Source: Ornithodoros turicata (Eukaryota > Arthropoda > Arachnida > Ixodida > Argasidae). Taken from it: a DNA stretch of 64,000 bases. This document shows positions 34,063-43,950 of this stretch, piece by piece (the first letter of the stretch is position 1; each line of letters begins with the position of its first letter). A program made the translations under genes and the position numbers. The stretch is taken from NCBI RefSeq assembly GCF_037126465.1, contig NC_088201.1:72376879-72440878 (forward strand), given 5' to 3'. Below the pieces are notes generated by a model. That model was not told the DNA's origin and made no database searches. It saw nothing but the letters and a program-made list of their open reading frames with translations.

Positions 34063-34539
34063 CTGCAAGAAAAAACTGCCTATGTTTTACTCAGCTAGGA
34101 GGGAAATAATTTGCGCATAAAGTTGATTGTACTTGTAGTAGGCACAGCATTATATATCTCAAGAGCACTTCTCTGCGTTGGCCCATGCTGGACCGCGATG
34201 TCAACGATATAGACCTCGTTGAACATATCGCCGCAATTCCTTATTAGGTCCAATAAACGGGTCAACAACTGTCGACCCATTTCATATCGTGCGTAGGTCA
34301 CGAAGGATAAATTAGAAACATCTTAATAAACCGAATAAATGTAATACTCGCAGCGTCATGTACAGCTCATCAAAGCTCAAATAAAACGCAACAACGGTGC
34401 CATCCCCGGCTGAATCATTCTGAACCTGTAGTGTATCATAGAGTTCGTACTGCTACACCGAAGACTGACTGCGATCGGAGCTTCCAGCCCAACGTCAATA
34501 CAGACTGAAACGCACCGTATTCTTTAAGATCATACGCAC
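34063..34539 (-). other. Lipocalin intron 1
   Basis: 477 bases, GTGCGT donor at 34,539 and TTGCAG acceptor at 34,063. Minus-strand open stretches inside it are discussed under rejected items. Confidence 0.6.
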
Positions 34540-34644
34540 CTTCCCAATGTTTTGATACTGTTGCAAATCTGTTCGTTGAGCAACTGAGCTGCTGAATGCT
34601 TCATACCAACAAACTGTGATGGCTATAACACTGATGAGCAGCAT
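34540..34644 (-). CDS. Lipocalin exon 1 with signal peptide
   Basis: ATG at 34,644 opens MLLISVIAITVCWYEAFSS, a hydrophobic secretion signal, followed by SVAQRTDLQQYQNIGK and a donor (GGGAAG|GTGCGT), 35 codons, phase 0. The D-L-x-x-Y-Q-x-x-x-K block followed, after splicing, by Cys is the usual N-terminus of one tick lipocalin group. The product would be secreted, by family most likely from salivary glands, and would bind small ligands such as biogenic amines or lipids; which ligand cannot be told. I chose this ATG because it is the first in frame and gives a complete signal peptide. Confidence 0.7.
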
Positions 34645-35298
34645 CGCGCTTGACTGTGCATGCAGTACCGCCTCTGTATCGGGCTTTGCAAGCACACGGG
34701 GAGTCACTTTTCCCTCTCTAATGAATATTGTTAAGAAGGTCGTTGACCTCAGCAGTTAGTCCTGAACACTTCCTACGTACGAAAGCTGAGCACGCTTCGC
34801 CTCCCGATGATATGCGAAGCCGCAGCTGCATGTAACTTTTACGTACGACAAAGCCCCCATCATCATCCCTTCATCCTCTCCCAACGCGAAATAGGGCAGT
34901 GTACTGCCTCAGCGGCGGTGAATCGCCCACCCCATCACCAATGTGTGTGTGTGTGTGTGTCTGTCTGTCTGTCTGTGTCTATCTGTCTGTCTGTGTCTGT
35001 CTGTCTGTGTCCGTCTGTCTGTCTGTGTCTGTCTCTGTCTGTGTGTGTGTGTTACGTACGACTATACGGAGCCCGCTCGAGTTCACGCATTTTGTTGCCG
35101 TGCTTTGACTACACAAATGTGGGGACTGTGCTCGTGCTCGTGTAACCAGCCAGATGGCTGTAACCCTTTATTGCAGGTTGGGAAACAGGAGGCTTAATGG
35201 TGCACGCATTTTCGTCTGGTTTTTGACCCCATTGTTCTACTTACGGTTCGTTGCCTGCGTCATTACTCACATAAAACTTAATCCAGAGCAGTCAGGCA
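34645..35298. other. Upstream flank of lipocalin gene
   Basis: No TATA box is obvious. Holds the microsatellite at 34,941-35,052. Confidence 0.4.
34941..35052. repeat. Microsatellite (TG)n and (TGTC)n
   Basis: Alternating TG, TGTC and TGTCTC units over about 110 bases. Reading frames through it give Cys-Val-Ser repeats that are artefacts. Confidence 0.95.
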
Positions 35299-37370
35299 GA
35301 AGCAACAACAACTTTATTTTCGACCTTGGAGAGTGGGGAGTTTCATCGCCACAGGCGATACTCTACCCCATTGCTGGATGGAATGGGGGAATAAAATAAC
35401 GAGCCCCTTCACAATAACGATCGAAGTCCGATGGTGTCCAGAAATGTCAGAAGAGCTTTGAGCGCAGAGCGTTGCTGGGCTGGATTGGGCCAGGGACCAA
35501 GCAATTTCGAGAGGGAGAAAGGGCGAGAGTCCAGCTGACGAAGAGACTCGGAGAGTGTGGTTCGGGAAGGTTCGTAGTGAGGGCAATGAAGAAGAATGTG
35601 CTCCAGATCCTCAAGAGCACCACAGTGGCAGCAGGTGGGAGAGTCAACTTGCCTAAAGCGGTAACGCCACTGAGCTGTAAAGGCCACATCGAGGCGCATT
35701 CGGTGGATTAATGCAGCATCTTGACGAGAGGTGTTTCGTGGCATGCGGAAAGCGAGCGTGGGATCAACTCTGTTCAACATAGAGGGGGGAAGAATGTCGG
35801 TTGTCCGTTGGCGGGAAGCCAGGGGTGTCACTAGGCGTCGCAGAATGGAACGGCGGTCTCCTCTCAGCAGAACAATACGGGTCCGTTTCCGATACGAGAG
35901 TGCTGCTTCTGCGGCGCTGTCGGCCTGCTCGTTCCCCACGACACCACAGTGGGCTGGAACCCACTGGAGAACTAGCCTGTGGCCTGCGGCGTAGATAGTG
36001 TGGTAAGCCATTAGCACGTCTGTGACTAGCGGTGCGGATGGGCCTCGTATGCCGGAATTTTCAATTGCTTGAAGGGCAGATTTGGAGTCTGTAAAGACTG
36101 CCCATTCCCGGGGTGGAAAATCAGCGATGTGTTGTAGAAAGAAAAGAATGGCATAGAGTTCCGCAGCTGTGGAGGAGGTTGGATGTGAGAGGCGTCTTCC
36201 GTGCACGACGCCTTCGGATGGAATGACGAAGGCTGAGGCGGACTTGTTGTTTCGGGATGCGCCATCAGTATATGCTGCCGTAAACGTAGAAAACTTCGCG
36301 TCTACCAGAGCATGAAAATGGGCTCGGAGGACTTGAGGGGGGACCTGATCTCTTCTTTCCAGAAGGTTTGGGAGGCGTACAAAAGTGGGCGGTACCGGTA
36401 GAGACCAGGGGGCTTCCGGCGGTATAGTGTCCTTAGTTATGAAGCCAGTGAGAGTCTGGCGTGTCCTCTTCGCTACTCGATAGAAGTCACTTTCAGGGCG
36501 GTATCGAATTTTCCTGAGTAGCGGGTGGCGGGGAATGTGAGCACGCAAACGGAGGTAGTGCCGAGCCGTTTCCCGTTCACGGAGAACTTCAATCGGGAGC
36601 TCACCAGCTTCAGCCAGTACTTGCCGTGTTTCAGCCATTCTGGGAACTCCGAGGCATCGACGAAGGCTTCGAGCAAACAGGGACCGAAGTGTATTTAATG
36701 AAGTTGTTGATATCCTGTGCAGAATAGGAAGGCTGTAAAGCACAGTTGCCCTCACCAATGCCGCGTGAACCGCGAGCAGGGAACGCTGATCACAGCCCCA
36801 TCCTGAGCCAGGAAGATGTTGAATTGCGGGGAGCCATCGCTGCACTTTAGTTTCAAGATGTTTAATGTGCCGAGCCCAGCGCAAGTCCGAGTCGATTACC
36901 ACGCCAAGGAAGCGGTGAAAGCGTACCGGGTCAAGCTTCTTTAAGCCAAGCCAGAGAGGGAAATTGGCCATAGCTTTACGCGTGAAAGGGAGCTCGACAC
37001 ACTTTTCGGGTGAAAGGTCCATCCCGAGGTGCGTGAGGTACGTATGGATATTGTTTAAAGCGAGCTGCAGGCGGCGCTGGAGAGCCGGGCGTGATTTTCC
37101 TACTGTCCAAAGGGCGACGTCATCTGCATAGACGGAGAACGACACTTTGCGAGGAATTACTGATTGTAGGCCGGCCATCACCACGTTAAAGAGTGTCGGG
37201 CTGAGAATGCTTCCTTGGGGGACTCCTTGAGGAACAGGATGCTGAGGGCTTTGGCCTTGGGACGTACGGACAGCGACAGTTCGGTCCGTAAGGAAGTCTT
37301 GGAGCCAGATGAAGAGCCGACCGTGTGCTGCAGGCAGAAGCAGCACACTGTTGTGATATGGCGAGGACGA
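35299..37370 (-). mobile_element. 5'-truncated LINE with RNase H (I supergroup type)
   Basis: Holds one long minus-strand frame (35,409-37,346) with reverse transcriptase and RNase H, followed by a short 3' tail that ends AATAAAGTTGTTGTTGC (35,302-35,318), the AATAAA-plus-simple-repeat end typical of I-like LINEs. ORF1, endonuclease and the first part of reverse transcriptase are absent: a normal dead-on-arrival truncation. It stands immediately upstream of the lipocalin gene in the same orientation. Confidence 0.88.
35409..37346 (-). pseudogene. LINE reverse transcriptase C-part and RNase H
   Basis: 645 codons without a stop, no true start. Residues 40-49 QGVPQGSILS and 73-76 YADD are reverse transcriptase motifs; HRFLGVVIDSDLRWARHI is the thumb region. 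RNase H begins YTDGAS (Asp361), with Glu396, FTDSKSALQAI (Asp420) and HCGVVGNEQAD (Asp476): all four catalytic acids. A C-terminal zinc-binding block CCHCGALEDLEHILLHC (572-588) closes it. Having RNase H after reverse transcriptase places it with the I, R1 or LOA clades rather than CR1 or RTE. The open frame over 1.9 kb suggests a recent insertion. Confidence 0.9.
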
Positions 37371-37738
37371 GGATAGCGAATGTTACTTCCCAAAGAAAAT
37401 GGACTGAAGTAATGCGCAGAGGCAGATGCAAGAGCACTTCGCCATCGATGTAGTACGTGTGGTGTCACGGCCACCTTGTCTATGCATGCGTATGTATGCT
37501 CTGCACGATAGCCTCTACCTCTTGAATTATACGCAGGCCGATTGCTTTAAAACAGCTACGTAATCTGCTGACGTCAGCTCTCTCTCTCTGAACTGGCAAA
37601 CATATTCCTGCTTTAGACGTTTAGCATATATTGCTTTGAAAGCATAACTAGCTAGTGCTTTTTTCTTTTCATTTTTTCTTTTTTTGTCTTGGCGGATTAC
37701 TGCCGTTTTTTTCTACGTAATGGTCCCTCGCTTATATG
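37371..37738. other. Intergenic, no gene
   Basis: CTCTCTCTCT patch near 37,580 and T-rich runs near 37,660-37,685. Confidence 0.4.
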
Positions 37739-37746
37739 GTCTAGAA

Positions 37747-38132
37747 CAGCTTTTCTCAACCTTTTTTGCGGCATGCACCCCTTTTTCCGTTCATCAAAGC
37801 GTTATCTCCCCCCCCCCCCATATTAACTTCATAAACAATACACGCATAAAAATTTTGTGTTATTTCATTGCTGCTTTCGAGCTTTTCGACAGTATTGTTT
37901 GTGGCGAGCGACCTTACCGCTACATAGCCCCTTCCAGTACCGTGCGCACCCAGGAGCCATCATGATATACCGTCGAGGCGTTCCTGGCGAGGGAGATGTC
38001 CTGTGAATGATACGGTACGTAGAGTGCACGGAAGGACCGATTGGGGGAGAATGTTACATGGTGTCATTCCCCCAGTGTCATTCCTAAATCACCAACCCCC
38101 AGGGAGAACTCTCCACCGCTTGAGAACCCCTG
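37747..38132. mobile_element. hAT (Charlie-like) MITE
   Basis: 386 bases with ends CAGCTTTTCTCAACC and, inverted, CAGGGGTTCTCAAGC; flanked by GTCTAGAA (37,739-37,746) and CTCTAGAA (38,133-38,140), an 8-bp duplication with one mismatch. The GGTTCTCAA end is the known hAT-Charlie type. No coding capacity; a C-run lies at 37,809-37,819. Confidence 0.8.
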
Positions 38133-38233
38133 CTCTAGAAGTCTCTAGTGTCAAGGAGGGTGACAGATTCATAGCATGCAATAAAAAAATTCAGCGGCGA
38201 TGTAGCGGTAAATGCGAGAGAAATGCGTTGGCA

Positions 38234-39078
38234 TTAAAGCGGCACTAAAATGCAAAAACAAGTTCACTTCATATTATGTTAGACGCTATGTTATTTTTTG
38301 TACTTGTTATCATAATTTAAAACTTGGATTCCGTTACGGAGTTACAACTGAAATTATACCGGACTCTTTCTTGCTTCGGCGCTAAGCGTTGGACGTCGTT
38401 TGAGCTCGTGCATCGGTATTTTTAATCTATACCGCGCTTGCACGCGCGTGCCACGCCATGGAGCAGTCTCGGCGAAAAACATAGTGCGCATTGCGAAGCG
38501 GACTGACGTCGCTGTCCGAAGGACGTGAAGATAAATGTTGTCAGTGGAACATTCGCGAGAACTGTTGTGGGCTACAATTCCGTGAATCGGTATTGAAAAA
38601 TGCAGCAGTGCGCATCATGCCGCGCATATACGGAACACTACGATCGGTATAATGTAAAAAGCCCGAGACTAGAGAACACGAAGGGACAGACACAACACGA
38701 AGTCTCATTGAGACTTCGTGTTGTGTCTGTCCCTTCGTGTTCCCTAGTCGCGGTTTTTTTTTACATTATGCATCATCTTCACCAGCTCGCTTGCTTCCTA
38801 GCCATTTTTTCATTGCCATTTTTTCACTACGACCGGACCCGTTCCAAATCCATATGCCTACGATAGGTATGCGCACGCTTCTCCTGCTGTCTCATTGGAT
38901 GCCGCCAATCTTTGCCTCCTGGGGTTACTATTCGTTGCCGCCAAAGACGGCTCTGTTTTCATTGCGTTTTTCTTCTAAACGGTAGCGCTCTGTGACCTAA
39001 TTTTGCTTGCATCGTACTAATTGAAACACGGACTTTCATTTGAGAGCAAGTTGTTTTTGCATTTTAGTGCCCCTTTAA
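38234..39078. mobile_element. TTAA-bounded MITE, 845 bp
   Basis: TIRs TTAAAGCGGCACTAAAATGC (continuing to AAAAACAA) and the matching GCATTTTAGTGCCCCTTTAA, so 28 bases with two mismatches. TTAA at both borders fits piggyBac-type target choice. The interior is unique except for a 117-bp palindrome at 38,650-38,766, perhaps a separate insertion. Confidence 0.8.
38650..38766. repeat. Near-perfect 117-bp palindrome
   Basis: Arms of 58 bases around a single T at 38,708: ...ACACAACACGAAGTCTCA-T-TGAGACTTCGTGTTGTGT... outward through GGGACAGA/TCTGTCCC, GAACACGAA/TTCGTGTTC to AATGTAAAAA/TTTTTACATT. Only a few mismatches, near CCCGAGACTAGAG/CCCTAGTCGCGG. Confidence 0.9.
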
Positions 39079-39089
39079 GGGCCTTTTCC

Positions 39090-39215
39090 GGTCCATGCTT
39101 GACTTCCGGGTATCCACTTCCGGTATAAACACCACTTCTGGTTGTCCACTTCCCGCCTATACTTGACGTCCGGTATCCACTTCCGGTCTAACCTGACTTC
39201 CGGTTCGACACTTTC
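39090..39215. repeat. Degenerate minisatellite with ACTTCCGGT units
   Basis: ACTTCCGG(T/G)(A/T/C) recurs about seven times, often as GTATCCACTTCCGGT, with spacing of 15-25 bases. Confidence 0.65.
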
Positions 39216-39662
39216 AAGTACTATATGTAAGTCCATTTCATTAACCTTTAATTAGTCTCAATTACTTTCAGTTACCCTCTAATTAACCTTTAAAATGCAG
39301 GCTTTTAACCTTTTTTAACCTTTTGAATAAAGGCAAAAACAATGTTCCAGGGCAACTCATGAAATGACCAAATGCCTTACGGCCTTGGATGGCCAGACTT
39401 ATTTGCACTGTTCACCGACAGTGGTGAATCTTTCCTGCCACCTGCAGCAGGGCGTGATCTGGGTGTAGCCAGGTTAAGCTTCTTGTTCTTTTTCTTTTTT
39501 TTTTGCGGGAAAAGAAGTGCAGCCGACATCTAAAAAAATTAAGCTCTTCAGCTGTTTTCTAGATTTAGTGCGCACTGCATCCGACGCTAGGACCCGGACA
39601 TATGCCATATATGTGAGGTACATGTGGCACCTTGAAGGTTGCACGGACCTGTGCCAACTTTC
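39216..39662. other. Intergenic, no gene
   Basis: AATTA(A/C)CCTTT words repeated at 39,240-39,325; otherwise nothing recognised. Confidence 0.4.
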
Positions 39663-40226
39663 TCAGCAGGGTGTACTGCTTCTATTGTCTGTCCCACAGC
39701 CTAGCTGTCTGTCTTGAACGCAGAGTTCTTCTGTTCCAACGTCGATGAGAGGCGCCGAGCTTCTACCACCACTACTCATCCGTTTTCTTTTCGAGGACGG
39801 TTTCGCTACTGGCAGCCTCCTCGTTGCGCGACTTTTAGGCTTTGAGGTGCTCAAGTATTGCGGACACCCGTCAAAAATTCGTGGCACGGCCTCAGGACGC
39901 AGCTTTGACCTGTCGCGAGGCATGGTGACCTTCTCTTTGCTTGCGGTGTCATTCAGAGCTTCGCGTGTCACGAGGAATTCGTCTGCTCTGACAATGTCGG
40001 ATGCGTCCAATTGCTTCTCGCACACACGTCTCCACTTTGACTCAAAGCTGAAACGCGAGTCCTCTTTCTGAGGTATCGAACGCTTCCACTTGTCTCGCTT
40101 GATGGCACCAGTCGGCAACGCGAAAAACGATACCTTTTCACCAGAATTATCATATCCCGAGTGACACGCTGGACGCTGGGATACAACACGTCTGCGGCAT
40201 GCATAGATTAGCCGAAATCTATTCAC
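39663..40226 (-). pseudogene. THAP-domain protein fragment
   Basis: A 187-codon minus frame with the layout of a THAP (C2CH zinc) DNA-binding domain: CHSGYDNSGEKVSFFALP (first zinc ligand region and F-x-x-P), RDKWKRSIPQ, VCEKQLDASDIVRADEF, and KLRPEAVPRIFDGCPQYLS, where L-x-P-x-AVP-x-IF is the THAP C-terminal signature. In the usual VCxxHF block the His is replaced (VCEKQL), which would cost a zinc ligand, and the first Cys pair is incomplete. The tail is basic and low-complexity. THAP domains in tick genomes occur both in host regulators and in transposon-derived proteins; neighbours here are all mobile. No splice sites settled. Confidence 0.65.
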
Positions 40227-40434
40227 AGTCTAAGGATGCACGTGGATTTCAGAAAGAAGCGTATACATTGGTCAAAACGCAGGCAAAAGAAGAGGCATTT
40301 ACCCGTATCAGCTGGCGTTTTCTCCCCAAGTAGCGACGCGCGCGCCTCCGCGCGGCGGCGGTTCTCCCTAGGCAAACCTGACCTATTGTTCTCCGGCGGA
40401 GTTTCGTGACCAGAGAGAGTATCAATGGACCGTG

Positions 40435-41061
40435 ACGTAACTATAATTGCAACGCCAGGCAACCACCAGACACTTTCCATTGGTGATAGCGATACAACCA
40501 ATACAACGTTGCGGTGAATCGCTAGAGGCCCACGTATCTCGTCAGCAAAATCCTCATAGCCACGGAGATGGGTACTTGCGTTTCCTGTTGTGAACGGCCG
40601 CCGAGCAGAAGACGATTACATTCGATGAAAAAGTACAGCTCACATGTCATACATGCCAGAGCAAGTGTAGCAAACGATTCACACACAAAAAGCTGTTCAT
40701 TGTAGCGTATTATCCGAACGCCTGCAACGAAGAGAAACGTAATGCTTCAGACCTCAGACGCGACCAGAGACCTTGTAGGCGCTACTGGCAGGAGCCACTG
40801 CGCCTCACAGCCTCACCCTCACAACAGCGTTGCTTGGCATTGCGCAACACCGGTGAGGTAACGGGGGCCAGCAGCACGCGCGGGAGAGGAGGAATGCGGA
40901 AGAGAGTCTTGAAGCGCGCGCTTCTCACAGAGTGGAGCGATTTCGCCCGGAAAAGTTTATGGCATATTAGTTTATCGGCGGGAAGAACCATTTCCAAAAA
41001 AAAAAAGAGTATATATATGTATATATATATGGGGGTTCGGGAAATTTCATAGTCCCTTTAA
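40435..41061 (+). mobile_element. TTAA-ended MITE family, copy 2
   Basis: Reverse complement of 8,283-8,928. Ends GGGGTTCGGGAAATTTCATAGTCCCTTTAA at 41,061 (only the terminal AAATTTCATAGTCCCTTTAA is diagnostic). A TATATATGTATATATATATGG patch near the end is private to this copy. Confidence 0.65.
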
Positions 41062-41335
41062 GGCGTCCCGCTCGTTGGTGGTAACCAGGTTCGTGGTGAA
41101 CACTGGGAGGTGGTGGGTTCCAATCTTACCGCCGGTTGTGGTCTGAAGTTTTCCCTGGTTTTTCCGAAGACTTTCCAGACGAATGCCGGCTCAATTCCTC
41201 CTGAAGCCGGCCCAGGACGCATACTAACCCCTCTGTCCCCCACTTCTTCCTGGTGTCCTCGCCCCATCTGTCCACATCTGTACGCTGCTCATAGCCACAG
41301 TTGCTCCGCGGCGCTAACACGGAATTTAAAAAAAA
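41062..41335 (+). repeat. tRNA-derived SINE, full length, plus strand
   Basis: Starts directly at the end of the MITE: GCGTCCCGCTCGTTGGTGG, decayed B box GTGGGTTCCAATCTTACC, then the body GAAGTTTTCCCTGG, AAGACTTTCCAGACGAATGC, GAAGCCGGCCCAGGACGCAT, CATCTGTACGCTGCTCATAGCC, GCGGCGCTAACACGG and an A tail. Confidence 0.85.
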
Positions 41336-41776
41336 GCCACGTGCTCTCGAAACCTATCGTTTAATCCTTGATACAATCGGGATGTTACCAATATATTTAA
41401 TGTTCACCATTACATAGACCATTTAGGTTGTTTATGGGCACCTGCAAAACAAACAGTTGAATTGAATTACTCCTTCGTTAATTCGCTGTCCTGTCTGTCC
41501 GATGTACGACCATCAATAGGGATCTTGTATATAATGTTGGTTGTGAGACTAACGTTACGCATGTCGCGGGTAAAACAGTTACACGATTTCCAGGTGCCCA
41601 GTACTCCGAATTGCGACAGAGCACCCCGGAGCGTGCCTCCCTAACGACGAGGGCAACGTGAACGTCAGAATGACGGCCGATGGTGGTCAGGGACAAAAGC
41701 CAAGACGCTGCTAACAGTCCGCCGTCGGACACCCGAGTCAGGTCCCCCACCAGGGTTGCCAGATGATGAGGGCCTT
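41336..41776. other. Intergenic, no gene
   Basis: Nothing recognised. Confidence 0.35.
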
Positions 41777-42067
41777 GTAGAGCTATACGAAAAATTGGAG
41801 TATGGACAAGGGACATAAAGAACACACGTACACGGGACCGGCTGCTCCACTACAAGTTATTTATTTGTCAAGACAGCTGCTTTTATACAGGTTTCTCATG
41901 TGACCAGAGCGGAACAAATAAACACACACGAGAACAACACAGAACAGATTGCCTATCTCCATCATTCACCGTACTTACTATCTAAGTAATGGAGCAGCCG
42001 GCTCCGTGTACGTGTGTTCTTTATGTCCCTTGCCCTTACAGCTCCAATTTCTTTGTATAGCTATGCA
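41777..42067. repeat. Inverted-repeat unit with ~77-bp arms
   Basis: GTAGAGCTATACGAAAAATTGG...GGGACATAAAGAACACACGT...CCGGCTGCTCCAC (41,777-41,853) is repeated inverted at 41,990-42,067 with about 88% identity. The 136-base loop is AT-rich and non-coding. Looks like a foldback element; no duplication seen at the borders. Confidence 0.75.
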
Positions 42068-42440
42068 CCATCAGGCTCACTCAGCCATTCTAATCAGCTT
42101 TGTATAGCCCGTTTTCCGGCCACCTGTAGCCAAAATATAGCCAAGTACACAAGTACCTTCTAGCCAAAAATAGCCAAAAGCGCAATACGTGTTTGCGCAT
42201 GCTACAGATACTGCAGGAGGAAGCTCCAAGGTAAATATAGATGGTAGCGAAGCTTGCATTGGCCACCACGTCTTCAAGGGCGGCCATGATAAAGACCGTC
42301 AGCGCCATCCATCCGTTGCGGGGCAAACTACAAATTCCGTCATAATGACGTCACCTGGTACGTCACCATTACGTATAGCGCGGGGATAAGCACGAAAGGA
42401 TAATGTACAAATTCGAGAAACACAGGTGGGGCCCAGGACC
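42068..42440. other. Intergenic, TAGCCAAA repeats
   Basis: TAGCC(A)AAA recurs about five times at 42,115-42,180. No gene. Confidence 0.4.
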
Positions 42441-43072
42441 TTAAAGGGACTATGAAACGATTTTTTTCTTCGTTTCGTTCGAAAGAAGACATTTTTCTGA
42501 GTCTAGAACCGAAATTTTACTTTCGTCGCGCGAGCGGACTTCTCGGGAGCGAATTTAAACGGAGCGGCGAAGGGAGGACAGCTGGCGCCGCGCCGTGGGG
42601 AGCTGCCGAGCGGAGACACAACGGGTAACTTGACGCGACCACGGCCGGCTCAGCAACACGTCATCGTGACGTGTTGCCGAGCTGGCCGAGCCGAGGAATC
42701 CCGCCAGGAGCATGCGCCGTAGGATCCCGCGTATGCGTTCATCAGGAGTGGAAATCTCCATGACAGCAGCTTTCGCGCGATCGGCAGATTTCGGCAGTGG
42801 CGGCTGCCACAGCGCGAGCTCGCGGCATTACTTGCCATTGTGCAACACCGGTGACGTAACGGGGAACCGAAGTGCGGTCCGTACAGTTACACCATCGGCA
42901 GGGAAATATGCGCGAGAGAGGAGGAACGCGGAAGAGACATTTCCAGCGCGCGCTCCTCGCAGAGTGGAGCGATTTCGTCCAGAAAAATTTGTGGCATATT
43001 AGTTTCTCTGCGGGAAGAACAGTTCCATCGAAAAAAAGTATGGGGGTTCGGGAAATTTCATGGTCCCTTTAA
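42441..43072. mobile_element. TTAA-bounded MITE, copy 3 of the 8.3/40.4-kb family
   Basis: Inverted ends TTAAAGGGACTATGAAA and TTTCATGGTCCCTTTAA over 632 bases. The right 238 bases match copy 2 (CAACACCGGTGACGTAACGGGG, GAGGAACGCGGAAGAGA, GTGGAGCGATTTCG, TATGGGGGTTCGGGAAATTTC); the left half is different. This copy shows both TIRs, so it defines the borders of the family. Confidence 0.8.
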
Positions 43073-43548
43073 TGTCCAATGCATGCTGCTATAGCTGTCC
43101 TCATGTACATCTGGAACTTTCCACATTTCTCTCGTACAAAGAAGGTGGAAGTGAACATATTTGCACTTAAAGATCACATTATGTGATATTTGCATACTGT
43201 CTGGTGCTATGTCTGCCCACAGTTTTTGGCACTGTAACGAATGCTAAGGGGGAATAAGAAGACACAAGTCCATTAGCTCATTTTAGAAGTCTGTGATACT
43301 TTATCTTGCAAAACAGGCACAACAGTATCAGCTTCCAGCAATGACAACCTTGTTCAGTGTGTACACACCCTGCTGATGACTACTTCTACTTTGATTACGA
43401 CAGCATTTTTGTATTAAAGGAATGTCAAAGCATCGACAATGTTCTGTGCTTCTGCTATTTTGTGCACATTTTGCCATGTGGTGTAGATTTGCAAGCTGCA
43501 CAAGGTGCTTAGCCCTGCACATAACTGCTCCTACATACTTGCACACAA
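43073..43548. other. Intergenic, no gene
   Basis: Nothing recognised. Confidence 0.35.
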
Positions 43549-43820
43549 CTACTGAACTCAGCGCAGGATTCAAAATATAAAATTACGTGCTAGGGATCTG
43601 TGTACACAGGTATACACTTCATACGTAACAAAGAATAGGCAAACTGCTGAAGATTCAAAATAGAAAATGTATGCTAGGTATCTATGTACACAGGTGTACA
43701 AACACTAAACATGTAAATATTTGGCACAGACTACTGAACTCTGCATGGCTGTCAAAATACAAATAACACAGTAAGGAGCTATGTGCAAAAGTGCACTTTG
43801 ACAAATCGTATGCTTCACAG
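43549..43820. repeat. Tandem repeat, three ~92-bp units
   Basis: Each unit starts CT(A/G)CTGAA, continues with ATTCAAAATA(T/G)AAAA (or a variant), GCTAGG(G/T)ATCT(G/A)TGTACACAGGT, and runs into the next; the third unit is the most divergent. Confidence 0.65.
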
Positions 43821-43950
43821 AAATGAAAGAATTACAAGAGATCATGTGTAATCTAGGTTACAGCTGAAAGCACTGGATAGACAACAGAACCATGCATATC
43901 CCTTTGCATGGAAAGAAAACTTCTGGTTACATCACAACAACGTGCAGAGA

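Larger units (their letters stand above)
19379..34644 (-). other. Tick-type lipocalin gene, four exons seen, 3' end missing
   Basis: Four minus-strand coding blocks share one continuous reading frame: exon 1 34,644-34,540 (phase 0 out), exon 2 34,062-33,914 (phase 2 out), exon 3 24,497-24,415 (phase 1 out), exon 4 19,462-19,379 (phase 1 out). Every junction is GT-AG and every phase fits. The 140 residues follow the tick lipocalin (histamine-binding-protein-like) plan: signal peptide, YQ...K near the N-terminus, YYMLYRNYE on the first strands, then FYAALYVSCGNCVV. The terminal exon (about 50 residues, with the CxLW region) was not found and may lie left of the window. Introns 2 and 3 are 9.4 and 5 kb because of mobile-element insertions. 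Confidence 0.75.

Noticed and set aside
34095..34425. Two open minus-strand blocks in lipocalin intron 1 (34,348-34,425 and 34,095-34,270) with usable splice sites in phase 0
   Set aside because: They could be inserted between exons 1 and 2, but the last block ends in a stop without a phase-compatible donor, and joining exon 1 directly to exon 2 gives the expected lipocalin sequence. Kept as intron.
34899..35197. Cys/Val/Ser-repeat reading frames
   Set aside because: Translation of the TG/TGTC microsatellite in three frames.
37178..37474. Minus-strand frame overlapping the LINE start, considered as the upstream part of its reverse transcriptase
   Set aside because: It lies in a different frame from the RT and lacks polymerase motifs.
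38234..39078. The 38.6-kb palindrome as a Rho-independent terminator or CRISPR-like repeat
   Set aside because: Eukaryotic context, arms far too long, and no repeat-spacer array.
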